Below are positions 1 through 7,012 of a stretch of DNA of 64,000 nt, in pieces. This stretch comes from a bacterium (GTDB taxonomy: Bacteria; Bacillota; Bacilli; Lactobacillales; Streptococcaceae). Location of the stretch: contig CAJNCS010000004.1 of the NCBI GenBank assembly GCA_905221325.1, positions 124,001 to 188,000 on the forward strand. The letters run 5' to 3'. How positions within the stretch are numbered: position 1 is the first letter of the stretch; every line of letters starts with the position of its first letter. The position numbers were made by a program, and so were the translations under genes. Below the pieces are notes generated by a model. That model was given only the letters and a program-made list of their open reading frames with translations. It had not been told where the DNA came from and did not search any database.

Positions 1-905
1 CAAGTCAAAAGGCCAGCACAGAGACAACTTATCCACTAACGGTCAAAACCTATGACGTTAAAGGGAATGAAGTCGAACAAGTCTTTGACAAGGCACCTGA
101 AAAAGTTATCACCAACAATCTTTCAACAACTGAAATCTTACTGGAGTTAGGCTTGAAGGATAAAATTGCTGGCATGCTCAACCCTGACAATGCTGTAACA
201 GACAAATACAAGGACGCAATTGCGACGATTCCTCAAATTGGCGATAAAAAAACAGTCTCACAAGAGACAGTCCTTTCTTATGAGCCAGATGCGGTGATGG
301 GTCGAAACATGATGTTTTCTGAAAAATCCTTGGGGACAGTTAGCACTTGGAATGAAAACAAAATCCCAGTTTATACGCAAAAAGCTTCTCTCTCAACGAT
401 TCAGCAAGATTTGGGGAATATCGTAGAAGATGTCAAAAATCTTGGAATGATTTTCAATGTTCAGGACAAGGCTAATGAATACGCAGCCCAATTACAAGCT
501 AAAATTGACGCTGTTAAGAAAGCAAACCCGACAAGCCAAGGTGAAAAGAAAAAGGCTTTGATTATGGTTGCTTATAATGACGAAACCTTTGGTGCTTACA
601 AGTCTGCTTTGCAAGAAAGCTTGTTGAATCAACTTGGTTATACAAACGTTGCAACGGGAACATCAGGCTTGACCTTGGAAAATCTCGTGTCAATGGATCC
701 TGAGTTGATTATCTATGTGACCAGCGACCGCAATAAAAAATTGGATGCCAATGCAGTAGAGTTGATGAAGGCAAATGAAGTTTTAGAAAACGTTCCTGCA
801 ATTAAGAATCAAAAAATCATGACCATTTCTTACGATGAGTTGATGGACTATGGTCCAGCAGTGATTGATTCCCTTGAGAAAATCAATGACTTTATCAATA
901 AATAA
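1..905 (+). CDS. Iron-compound ABC transporter substrate-binding protein, 5' truncated by window
   Basis: The reading frame is already open at base 3 and runs to TAA at 903-905, so the start codon, signal peptide and lipobox lie upstream of the window. The visible part has the features of a FecB/FatB-type periplasmic-binding lipoprotein: the early 'PEKVITNNLSTTEILLELGL' strand-helix, a central helix rich in K/E, then 'LENLVSMDPELIIY' and a C-terminal helix ending 'SLEKINDFINK'. Such proteins capture ferric siderophores or haem at the cell surface for an ABC importer. Its permease and ATPase genes should be upstream. The TTG at 153 is internal and is not the start. The family is clear; the ligand is not known from sequence. 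Confidence 0.88.
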   Translation, partial: SQKASTETTYPLTVKTYDVKGNEVEQVFDKAPEKVITNNLSTTEILLELGLKDKIAGMLNPDNAVTDKYKDAIATIPQIGDKKTVSQETVLSYEPDAVMGRNMMFSEKSLGTVSTWNENKIPVYTQKASLSTIQQDLGNIVEDVKNLGMIFNVQDKANEYAAQLQAKIDAVKKANPTSQGEKKKALIMVAYNDETFGAYKSALQESLLNQLGYTNVATGTSGLTLENLVSMDPELIIYVTSDRNKKLDANAVELMKANEVLENVPAIKNQKIMTISYDELMDYGPAVIDSLEKINDFINK

Positions 906-1578
906 TGAGTTTGATTGGGAAGGAATCCAAGTTAAGGTCAGCCTTCCTTCGACCTATGATCCCAACCAAACTTATCCAGCTATTCTCTTGAATGATGGAA
1001 ACTTGGATTTTCTATCTTCCCTTTCAGAATCTGTGATTTTAGTGGGCTTGACCTCTGAAAATCGCCTAGACGACTACACTCCATGGAAGGCAGCTGCTCT
1101 GAGAGAGGGGGCTCCAGATTTTGGCGGTCAGGCAAATGCCTATCATGGTCATTTATTTGGAGGTCTTTTAGACAAGTTGCAGTCGCTTTATCTCCTGGAC
1201 AAAAATCGCCTTGCTTATGGAGGATATTCACTAGGTGGATTGGCTGCAGTATACAGTCTTTTCCATTTTGACAAGGTCTCTTGTATCTTCTCTATCTGCG
1301 GTTCCTTTTGGTTTCCAGATTTTGTGACTTATTGCAAGGATGAGAATGTGAGAAATTTAGATTGTTTACTGTATTTACAGAATGGTCAAACAGAAGGAGC
1401 CCATCATACCAATCGTCTGGCTCAGGCACCAGCCTATGCTGAGCAGATCCATATCAGTCTTCAGCAATGCTATCCAACTGGTCAGTTTGTCTTTGATCCC
1501 TATGGGCATCATGAGCAGGTAGCTGAGCGCTTTCTAGCCTTTTCCATCTGGTTGGCCCAAAAATGGAAAATTGCATAA
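886..1578 (+). CDS. Alpha/beta-hydrolase esterase, possible siderophore esterase
   Basis: 230 residues if ATG 886 is used, overlapping the end of the iron-binding protein gene by 20 bases; an upstream TTG at 865 is also in frame but has no better ribosome site. The protein is a putative esterase (esterase D/IroE-like fold): nucleophile elbow 'GGYSLGG' (serine near residue 109) and a C-terminal 'GHHEQV' histidine. There is no signal peptide, so it is cytoplasmic. Translational overlap with a siderophore-binding protein suggests a job after uptake, such as hydrolysing the ester backbone of a tri-catechol siderophore to release iron, as IroE, Fes or BesA do. The fold is well supported; the substrate is inferred only from the neighbour. 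Confidence 0.8.
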   Translation: MTLSINNEFDWEGIQVKVSLPSTYDPNQTYPAILLNDGNLDFLSSLSESVILVGLTSENRLDDYTPWKAAALREGAPDFGGQANAYHGHLFGGLLDKLQSLYLLDKNRLAYGGYSLGGLAAVYSLFHFDKVSCIFSICGSFWFPDFVTYCKDENVRNLDCLLYLQNGQTEGAHHTNRLAQAPAYAEQIHISLQQCYPTGQFVFDPYGHHEQVAERFLAFSIWLAQKWKIA

Positions 1579-1581
1579 AAG

Positions 1582-1623
1582 AAATATCCCTTGGCAAAAG
1601 CCAAGGGATATTTGTGTTTTTTT
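1582..1623. terminator. Bidirectional Rho-independent terminator
   Basis: A perfect 14-bp stem, AAATATCCCTTGGC (1582-1595) with its complement at 1600-1613 around an AAAA loop, followed by a T-rich tract. It lies between the convergent esterase and plsC genes and has A/T tails on both sides, so it can serve both. Confidence 0.9.
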
Positions 1624-2371
1624 AACCAAGAGACTCTCTTTTCTTATCTGGATTCCAGATAAAGCTTGCAATGAAGGTAAAGATAATCGTTAGGATACCA
1701 ACAACCACAGCAAGTATGAGGGCTGGGATGCGGACAAACCACCAGAGTGGGTTTGGTTTTTTATCATTGTGCCATTGTTTGGTTTCTTCGTCTAAACGTT
1801 GAAATTCAGCTTGGATACGGTCTGCAACCATTTCAATCCCTTCATCATTCATTTTCTTGATGTCTGAGATATCGATAGGATTTCCAAAGTTCATATCCAC
1901 ACGTTCACGGCTAACCAAGCCCTTCAAGGTCATGGGACCGGTGTAGGTAACAGGCATGATACGAACCTTAGCCATTTTGGCAATCAAGGCAACTCCACCC
2001 TTGACATCATTTGAGTGACGGCTCCCACTCGGAAACATGATGAGAGAGCGGTCGCTTTTTTTGAGGACGTTGATAGGGTACTTGATGGCAGAGGCACTAG
2101 GGTTTTCCCGATCGATAGGAAAGGCGCCACACATACGGATCCACCAGCCAAAGATGCGGTTGTTAAACAGTTCTTTTTTGGCCATAAAGATGAACTGTTT
2201 TGGCTTGGTCGCAAAGGCCATGTAAACAGGATCCCACCAGGTACGGTGAGGTGCGACAAGGATATAGTTTTCGTCTTGACTAGGGATTTTATCAGTATTG
2301 TGATAGTGGGCATTGCCATTGATGGACCACAAGATCAGCATGACTAGTCCACGCAAATAAGTATAAAACAT
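1622..2371 (-). CDS. plsC: 1-acyl-sn-glycerol-3-phosphate acyltransferase family protein
   Basis: 249 residues from the ATG at complement 2371, which has AAGGAGATC just upstream; the 15-residue upstream extension is unlikely to be translated. The LPLAT catalytic motif HRTWWD (HX4D) lies near residue 44, a glycerol-phosphate-binding block 'FPIDRENPSA' follows, and 'MFPSGSR' stands where FPEGTR is usual. A hydrophobic N-terminus and a C-terminal membrane helix ('LILAVVVGILTIIFTFI') anchor it to the membrane. The family puts the second acyl chain on lysophosphatidic acid. The Glu-to-Ser change in FPEGTR is a mild departure. It is monocistronic, with its own promoter upstream. Confidence 0.88.
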   Translation of the reverse strand: MFYTYLRGLVMLILWSINGNAHYHNTDKIPSQDENYILVAPHRTWWDPVYMAFATKPKQFIFMAKKELFNNRIFGWWIRMCGAFPIDRENPSASAIKYPINVLKKSDRSLIMFPSGSRHSNDVKGGVALIAKMAKVRIMPVTYTGPMTLKGLVSRERVDMNFGNPIDISDIKKMNDEGIEMVADRIQAEFQRLDEETKQWHNDKKPNPLWWFVRIPALILAVVVGILTIIFTFIASFIWNPDKKRESLG

Positions 2372-2401
2372 GAGATCTCCTTCGATTATATTGCTTTTAT
2401 T

Positions 2402-2430
2402 ATTATACCTTATCAAAAGACTGCTGGCAA
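2402..2430 (-). promoter_or_regulatory. Sigma-A promoter for plsC
   Basis: On the minus strand TTGCCA (complement 2425-2430), 17-bp spacer, TATAAT (complement 2402-2407). It lies entirely outside the insertion that starts at 2460, so the element has not broken plsC expression. Confidence 0.75.
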
Positions 2431-2451
2431 ACTTTTTCAGTTATCAGCCAA

Positions 2452-2459
2452 CAGTTTTA
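2452..2459. repeat. Target-site duplication, left copy (CAGTTTTA)
   Basis: Eight bases identical to 8769-8776, placed directly outside the two inverted ends of the element. The 8-bp length is what IS1595-family transposases generate. Confidence 0.85.
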
Positions 2460-2485
2460 TTATATTATCCAATTAGAGAGTGATA
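2460..2485 (+). repeat. Left terminal inverted repeat of the transposon
   Basis: The first 14 bases, TTATATTATCCAAT, are identical to the reverse complement of 8755-8768. Over 26 bases about 21 match. Confidence 0.85.
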
Positions 2486-2509
2486 ACTAACTGATGCCTT
2501 AAAACGGCT

Positions 2510-2520
2510 TTATAACAACA
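2510..2520 (+). repeat. Left subterminal repeat TTATAACAACA
   Basis: Eleven bases matching the reverse complement of 8719-8729. It lies 51-61 bases from the left end, against 40-50 from the right end, an offset of about one helical turn. Candidate internal transposase-binding site. Confidence 0.5.
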
Positions 2521-2522
2521 AG

Positions 2523-2567
2523 AAAACTAACCATTGATAGCTGAAAATGCCAAAAACGGCTAGTTTT
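2523..2567. repeat. Imperfect inverted repeat in the left end of the transposon
   Basis: AAAACTAACC (2523-2532) pairs with GGCTAGTTTT (2558-2567) at 9 of 10 positions around a 25-base loop, followed by a T-rich stretch. It could insulate the element from outside transcription or be part of the end structure. Together with the terminal repeats it is the main content of the otherwise gene-free 2372-2675 stretch. Confidence 0.35.
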
Positions 2568-2644
2568 TGTTGTTTTCTCGTTGAGAATTTACTTCAAAAT
2601 ATTTTACGGTGTATGTATATGACCTTTTATGTGGTTTTGTTTTG

Positions 2645-2653
2645 TGATATAAT
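2645..2653 (+). promoter_or_regulatory. Extended -10 promoter of the transposon operon
   Basis: TGATATAAT, a perfect extended -10, 22 bases before the start of the winged-helix gene. No good -35 is present. This is the only clear promoter upstream of the restriction genes. Confidence 0.65.
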
Positions 2654-2675
2654 AATTAAGTTAGGAGGGTTACTT

Positions 2676-2954
2676 ATGGTTGAATTTACTCTTGAACCTT
2701 TCGCAAATGATACTTTCCGCCTGCTAAAGTCGCTGAAGGAAAATCAAGTCGAAGTGAAAGGCGATTATTATATCCCCCTATCTCAACAAGAGATAGCTGA
2801 CATCAACCACATGTCAAAATTAAAAACAAATAGACTATTGCGTGATTTGATTGAGGGAGATTATGTTTGCCCTTATCAAAATAAGCGTGGTAAGTATGCA
2901 ATTACTGAAAAAGGTCAAAAAGTTTTACGCCTAATTCAGAAGAAAAATGCTTGA
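2676..2954 (+). CDS. Small winged helix-turn-helix DNA-binding protein
   Basis: 92 residues from ATG 2676, which follows a strong TAGGAGGG site; the longer upstream frame starts before the promoter and is rejected. A helix-turn-helix is visible at about residues 36-62 ('PLSQQEIADINHMSKLKTNR'), followed by a wing with 'KRGKYAITEKGQKVLRLI'. It resembles MarR/RepL-like winged-helix proteins. It lies 11 bases before the leader ORF of the restriction operon and shares its promoter. By analogy with controller proteins of restriction systems it may set the timing or level of expression, or regulate the transposon; neither role can be shown from sequence. Confidence 0.72.
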   Translation: MVEFTLEPFANDTFRLLKSLKENQVEVKGDYYIPLSQQEIADINHMSKLKTNRLLRDLIEGDYVCPYQNKRGKYAITEKGQKVLRLIQKKNA

Positions 2955-2965
2955 CGAAGGAGAGA

Positions 2966-3031
2966 ATGATGGTACAATCATTAGACAAGACAAGACAAGA
3001 CAAGACAAGACAAGACAAGACAAGTAATTAA
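2966..3031 (+). CDS. Leader peptide ORF containing the pentanucleotide tract
   Basis: ATG 2966 follows AAGGAGA at a good distance and opens a 21-codon ORF that ends TAA 3029-3031. Its middle encodes a KTRQD-type repeat read from eight GACAA units. With the present repeat number it stops directly before two hairpins. With one unit more, or two fewer, the frame shifts to one that stays open to TAG 3114-3116, across both hairpins and up to the ribosome site of the next gene; with one unit fewer it stops at 3025. This is predicted from frame arithmetic; translation is not proven. Confidence 0.55.
   Translation: MMVQSLDKTRQDKTRQDKTSN
2984..3024 (+). repeat. Tandem pentanucleotide repeat (GACAA)8
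   Basis: Eight perfect GACAA units plus a final G. The unit length is not a multiple of three, so slippage changes the downstream frame. Similar short tandem tracts switch other methyltransferase genes on and off in streptococci. Confidence 0.95.
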
Positions 3032-3055
3032 GGTTATTTCTTTAACCTCTTTTTA
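3031..3055 (+). terminator. Weak hairpin plus T tract after the leader
   Basis: AGGTTA (3031-3036) pairs with TAACCT (3043-3048), followed by CTTTTT. A short AT-rich stem that could act as pause site or weak terminator right after the leader stop codon. Confidence 0.4.
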
Positions 3056-3071
3056 TGCTACAAAAAGAAAG

Positions 3072-3114
3072 ACAGAATTTACTACTAAGCGTGTAAGTTC
3101 TGTTTTTTGTGTTT
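3072..3114 (+). terminator. Intrinsic terminator (attenuator) before the restriction gene
   Basis: ACAGAATTTAC (3072-3082) pairs with GTAAGTTCTGT (3093-3103), 11 bp with one G-T pair, followed directly by TTTTTGTGTTT. It stands between the leader ORF and the restriction gene. The shifted leader frame would be translated through it, so ribosomes could prevent its formation. Confidence 0.65.
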
Positions 3115-3131
3115 AGAGGGAGGGAGCAATC

Positions 3132-5588
3132 ATGGGGAAAATAACAAAAGAAGAAAAATACCTAATCGAACAGTATATAAAATCCTTTGATAAACAAATT
3201 GTGAAGGTGGATGTAGAACAAGATTCTATAATCTATGATAAAAGTTTATCAATGGATAAAAAAATTAAAATGAAAAATTGTGGTGATGAGGAATGGACGA
3301 GAGCATTTATTATCACAAAATTAGTAAATGAATTAGGCTATCCAGTCGAAAGAATAAAACTAGAAAAGCGATTCAATCTAGGAAGAGGAGCTAAAGAGGT
3401 TTATGTTGATGTCAGATTATCAGATGCTAACGGAGACGCCTTCTTGTTCTTTGAAATAAAGTCTCCAAGTCAGTATGAAATTGAAATGGAAACTGCGATT
3501 GAAAATCAGTTGATAAAAGTAGCCAGTCAAGAAATAACTGAGGGACATAATGTAAAATACTTGGTCTATTCTAGTATCAATTTTACCAATAATTCTGTCC
3601 AAGATATTTCGATATTATTAGATTATAGTAGAAATAATTCCTATGAACTATGGAAAGAAAATCGTGAATATACAGATACTATACCTTCAAATTACGGTTT
3701 AGCAATCAAAAAACCTTATGTTCGAGGAAGTGACAAAGATTTAGAGTTAGATTATAGCGAATCTACTATCAATCAATTAAGTGTTAAGTTGCATGATGTC
3801 CTTTGGGGTGGTGGAGCAACTTCTGATAATGATATTTTTTCAGCATTGACTAATCTAATTCTAGCTAAAATACATGATGAGGATACCACTTCTGATGATG
3901 AAGCATATAAATTTCAATCTAACACTTTTATTGATTCAAATGAAGAATTTGAAAGTTTGGAAGATTTATATGATAGAATAAATGGATTGTATATTGATGC
4001 AGTTAAAGAAAGAATGTCTATTACGAATGAAGCAGACATTCCGCCAGTAGTTCAACGTGGAAAATTTTCTCTTTCAAAACTAAAACACACAGTACAAACT
4101 TTAGAAAAATATGCTTTTAGAGCTGAAAATGGTGTTATAGCAAACCAAGACTTGTTAGGAAAATTCTTTGAAGGAATTATTCAGAGTGATTATAAACAAA
4201 GTAAAGGTCAATTTTTTACCCCTCAAAACATTGTAAAGTTTATGTTCTATGCAGTAAAAGCTGATGAACAAGCAATCGAACTCATCAATAATGGGACACC
4301 TAGTTTACCATATTTTATAGACCCATCTGCTGGAAGTGGTACATTTATGGTTGAATTTATGAGGTTATTAACACACGAGATTTCAAAAACTACTAAATTA
4401 AAACGAAATCCTCAAATTACTCAAAAAAGAAATCAATGGTTCCCAAGTTGGGCTGAAAATACATGGGCACAGCAATATGTATATGGCATTGAATTAAATC
4501 ATGATTTAGGGACTGCCGTCAAGGTAAATATGATTTTACATGGAGATGGCTCTGCAAACGTATTTTCCGGAACAGAATTAGGAGATGGGTTATCAAAATT
4601 CACAAAGTATCTTAAGTTAGATGCAGATGGCAATAAACGTGATAATAACGAACTAGAGAAAAATATACTTAGTGATGTGTACTCTAAACCTGTCAACGAA
4701 CATTTTGACATTATAATGAGTAACCCACCATTCTCCGTAAAATTAGATGGGGATACACAAAAAGAAGTTGCAAGTAATTTTATCTTCTCAAATAAGAGTT
4801 CAGAAAATTTGTTTATTGAAAGATACTATCAGCTATTGAAACCTAATGGGAGGTTAGCTGTTGTATTGCCTGAAAGTATCTTTGATACCGCTCAAAACAA
4901 ATATATACGAGTGTTTCTGTTTAAGTATTTTAAGATAAAAGCTCTTGTATCTTTACCACAAACTACTTTTGCTTATACTCCTACCAAAACGTCAATTCTC
5001 TTTGCACAGAAAAAAACAAATGATGAGATTAAAAATTGGAACAAAAACATCATCAAAGCGTGTTTAGAATATAATCGTTTAAGTCTCATTGTAGGAAATC
5101 TATATAAAGTATTTTTTGAAGAAAAAGACGAGAAGAAATTAAATATCAAAGAGCTTTCTGGGGCACAACGTTCTTTGGCGGTTGCGGAATTTCTGCAAGT
5201 TGGAATAGGTTTGCAAATTGATTCTAGCGAATCTTGGGAAATCTTATTAGAAAAGTATAAATCTGAATTATTAGATACAGAGGGGAATAGAAAACAAGGA
5301 TTGTTAATTCCTGACAAAGATTTGGAAGAATTAACTGAAGGATATAAAGTAAATATAAACTGGGTTCTTAGATATATAGCCAACAAAACAGAATTACAAA
5401 ACAATGTTTTTATGGCAGAAACTGAGCATATTGGATTCAAAGTTAAAAAACGAAAAGGTAAGGTTATTTTGCAAAAATCCAAAAACGAACTCTACCTAGA
5501 GGATGAAAACGGAGAAATATTAACTGTTGATACAGAAAAAGCAAATATACTTAGCTTAATTAGAGAAATAGAATGGGATAAAATATGA
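3132..5588 (+). CDS. Fused restriction endonuclease-N6-adenine methyltransferase (BcgI-like RM subunit)
   Basis: 818 residues from ATG 3132 with GGAGGGAG upstream. The N-terminal ~200 residues are an HsdR_N-type nuclease of the PD-(D/E)XK fold: D93 and E108-I-K110 form the likely catalytic triad. The methyltransferase follows: 'KGQFFTP' (358-364), SAM-binding DPSAGSGTF (397-405) and catalytic NPPF (531-534), the gamma-class N6-adenine order. No helicase or translocase motor is present. This is the architecture of Type IIG/IIB enzymes such as BcgI subunit A, which cut and methylate using a separate specificity protein. The next gene overlaps by ATGA. The gene is AT-rich relative to the chromosome. 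Both activities look intact, but expression may be switched by the repeat upstream. Confidence 0.88.
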   Translation: MGKITKEEKYLIEQYIKSFDKQIVKVDVEQDSIIYDKSLSMDKKIKMKNCGDEEWTRAFIITKLVNELGYPVERIKLEKRFNLGRGAKEVYVDVRLSDANGDAFLFFEIKSPSQYEIEMETAIENQLIKVASQEITEGHNVKYLVYSSINFTNNSVQDISILLDYSRNNSYELWKENREYTDTIPSNYGLAIKKPYVRGSDKDLELDYSESTINQLSVKLHDVLWGGGATSDNDIFSALTNLILAKIHDEDTTSDDEAYKFQSNTFIDSNEEFESLEDLYDRINGLYIDAVKERMSITNEADIPPVVQRGKFSLSKLKHTVQTLEKYAFRAENGVIANQDLLGKFFEGIIQSDYKQSKGQFFTPQNIVKFMFYAVKADEQAIELINNGTPSLPYFIDPSAGSGTFMVEFMRLLTHEISKTTKLKRNPQITQKRNQWFPSWAENTWAQQYVYGIELNHDLGTAVKVNMILHGDGSANVFSGTELGDGLSKFTKYLKLDADGNKRDNNELEKNILSDVYSKPVNEHFDIIMSNPPFSVKLDGDTQKEVASNFIFSNKSSENLFIERYYQLLKPNGRLAVVLPESIFDTAQNKYIRVFLFKYFKIKALVSLPQTTFAYTPTKTSILFAQKKTNDEIKNWNKNIIKACLEYNRLSLIVGNLYKVFFEEKDEKKLNIKELSGAQRSLAVAEFLQVGIGLQIDSSESWEILLEKYKSELLDTEGNRKQGLLIPDKDLEELTEGYKVNINWVLRYIANKTELQNNVFMAETEHIGFKVKKRKGKVILQKSKNELYLEDENGEILTVDTEKANILSLIREIEWDKI

Positions 5589-7012
5589 AAATAACCAGTT
5601 ATACTTTTAAAGATTTATTTATAGAGGATAGTTTGCGAATTGATTATTCATTTATTAGTCTGTCAAACAGAAATTATCAAGAAAGTTATTCTTTTACTGA
5701 TATTTTTCAAGAAGTTACTTCTAATACTGTTAAGGATATTCCAAGCGGAAAGTTTAGATACTGCCAAATTGGAGATGTAGATTCCAATGGAACAGTCAAT
5801 CCCGTTTCTCTCGATTTTGAAAATGAAGATAGAGATTTTGAGAATGTTGACTATTATAAAAAAATAAGAAACAACGATATTATCAAAGTAAAAAAAGGGG
5901 ATATTTTAATTTCTTCTATTCGACCAAATCTTAAAAAGATTATCTACATTGATGAGACAAAAGAGGACATTTTTTTTACAAACGCATTTATTCATCTACG
6001 TTCGGTTGACCTTAGATATAGTTTGATAAACTATTTCATATTGAGAGATTTTTTCCTGAATGATATAATTTCAGTAGCTAGAGTAGGTAAAGGTTATCCC
6101 ACTATCAAATTTTCAGACTTACGATATATAAATTTTGATAAAACAACAATAGATAAAATCTATTCTAATGGAGAAGATAACTTTTCTATAATTTCTGCAA
6201 AATATCAAGAAATACAGAAGTTATTGCAAGAATCTATCACAAGATCTGACTTTTGTAACGAAATTTTTTCCAAGAAATTTTTTTGGGATTTAAGTGAATT
6301 TCAGAAAATAAAAGAGAATAGAGTTTTTTATCGAGATAGTTCTATATTTGTAAACTCAAATGACCTTAGAATGAGTTTTCATTTCAATCATCCGATTAGA
6401 AGTTATATAATTAGCACTTTACAAAATCAAAATTTTGAACTACTGAAAAATTTGACAACAGAACGAATTACTCTCGGACAATCAATAAAACCTGAAGAAT
6501 ATGTTTCAGATGGTATGTTTTCAAATTATTACTATGTATCAATGAACACCATAAAAACTTGGGATTTCAATGCTGATGAAGCTAAATTAGTTACCAGTGA
6601 ATATTATCTGTCTAATTATGAAAATAAGAGTGTAGCAATGGGAGATGTAATAATTGCACGTTCTGGAGAAGCAATCGGTAAAACATCGTTAATTCCCAAA
6701 AATGTAGAAGGTATTTATGCCGATTTTACAACTAGAGTGAGAGTTGACAAAAATAAGATTCTCCCTGAATACTTTTATTATTTTACATTAACTGATTTTT
6801 TTAGAAGTTTAATAATGACTGATTATAGCGGTCTTCAAAATAAAAATATTTACCCAAAAAATTTAGGAGATTTCCCTATACCAATGATAGTTTTAGAAGA
6901 ACAAAAAGAAATAGTTAGAGACATAGAGTATTCTATGAAGAAGGAAGAACAAAAGAAAGAGAAAGCTCATGTAGTATATAGTGAAATCATAAAATTGTTA
7001 TCTGCTTTATAG
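5585..7012 (+). CDS. Restriction-modification specificity subunit (S protein)
   Basis: 475 residues, translationally coupled to the RM gene by an ATGA overlap. It has two target-recognition halves of the Methylase_S type: first half with 'KKGDILISSIRPN' and 'GKGYPTIKFSDL', second with 'MGDVIIARSGEAIGKTS' and 'SGLQNKNIYPKNLGDFPIP', each followed by a helical stretch that sets spacing. Two domains imply a bipartite target such as two short half-sites with a gap. The final six bases overlap the 3' end of the transposase gene on the other strand. There are no inverted repeats or extra silent S genes nearby, so this is not an invertible hsdS locus. Confidence 0.85.
   Translation: MKITSYTFKDLFIEDSLRIDYSFISLSNRNYQESYSFTDIFQEVTSNTVKDIPSGKFRYCQIGDVDSNGTVNPVSLDFENEDRDFENVDYYKKIRNNDIIKVKKGDILISSIRPNLKKIIYIDETKEDIFFTNAFIHLRSVDLRYSLINYFILRDFFLNDIISVARVGKGYPTIKFSDLRYINFDKTTIDKIYSNGEDNFSIISAKYQEIQKLLQESITRSDFCNEIFSKKFFWDLSEFQKIKENRVFYRDSSIFVNSNDLRMSFHFNHPIRSYIISTLQNQNFELLKNLTTERITLGQSIKPEEYVSDGMFSNYYYVSMNTIKTWDFNADEAKLVTSEYYLSNYENKSVAMGDVIIARSGEAIGKTSLIPKNVEGIYADFTTRVRVDKNKILPEYFYYFTLTDFFRSLIMTDYSGLQNKNIYPKNLGDFPIPMIVLEEQKEIVRDIEYSMKKEEQKKEKAHVVYSEIIKLLSAL

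Noticed and set aside
2372..2460. Disruption of plsC by the insertion
   Set aside because: The plsC promoter (2402-2430) is intact and lies outside the element.
2547..2675. N-terminal extension of the winged-helix protein
   Set aside because: The extension would start upstream of the extended -10 promoter, and the ATG at 2676 has a far better ribosome site.
3024..3131. Direct frameshift fusion of the repeat-bearing leader to the restriction gene
   Set aside because: In the frame of the restriction gene a TAG at 3114-3116 blocks any fusion whatever the repeat number, so the repeat cannot lengthen that protein.
5585..7012. Invertible hsdS locus as in the pneumococcal phase-variable Type I systems
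   Set aside because: Only one S gene is present, with no truncated S copies, no inverted repeats within it, and no recombinase gene.
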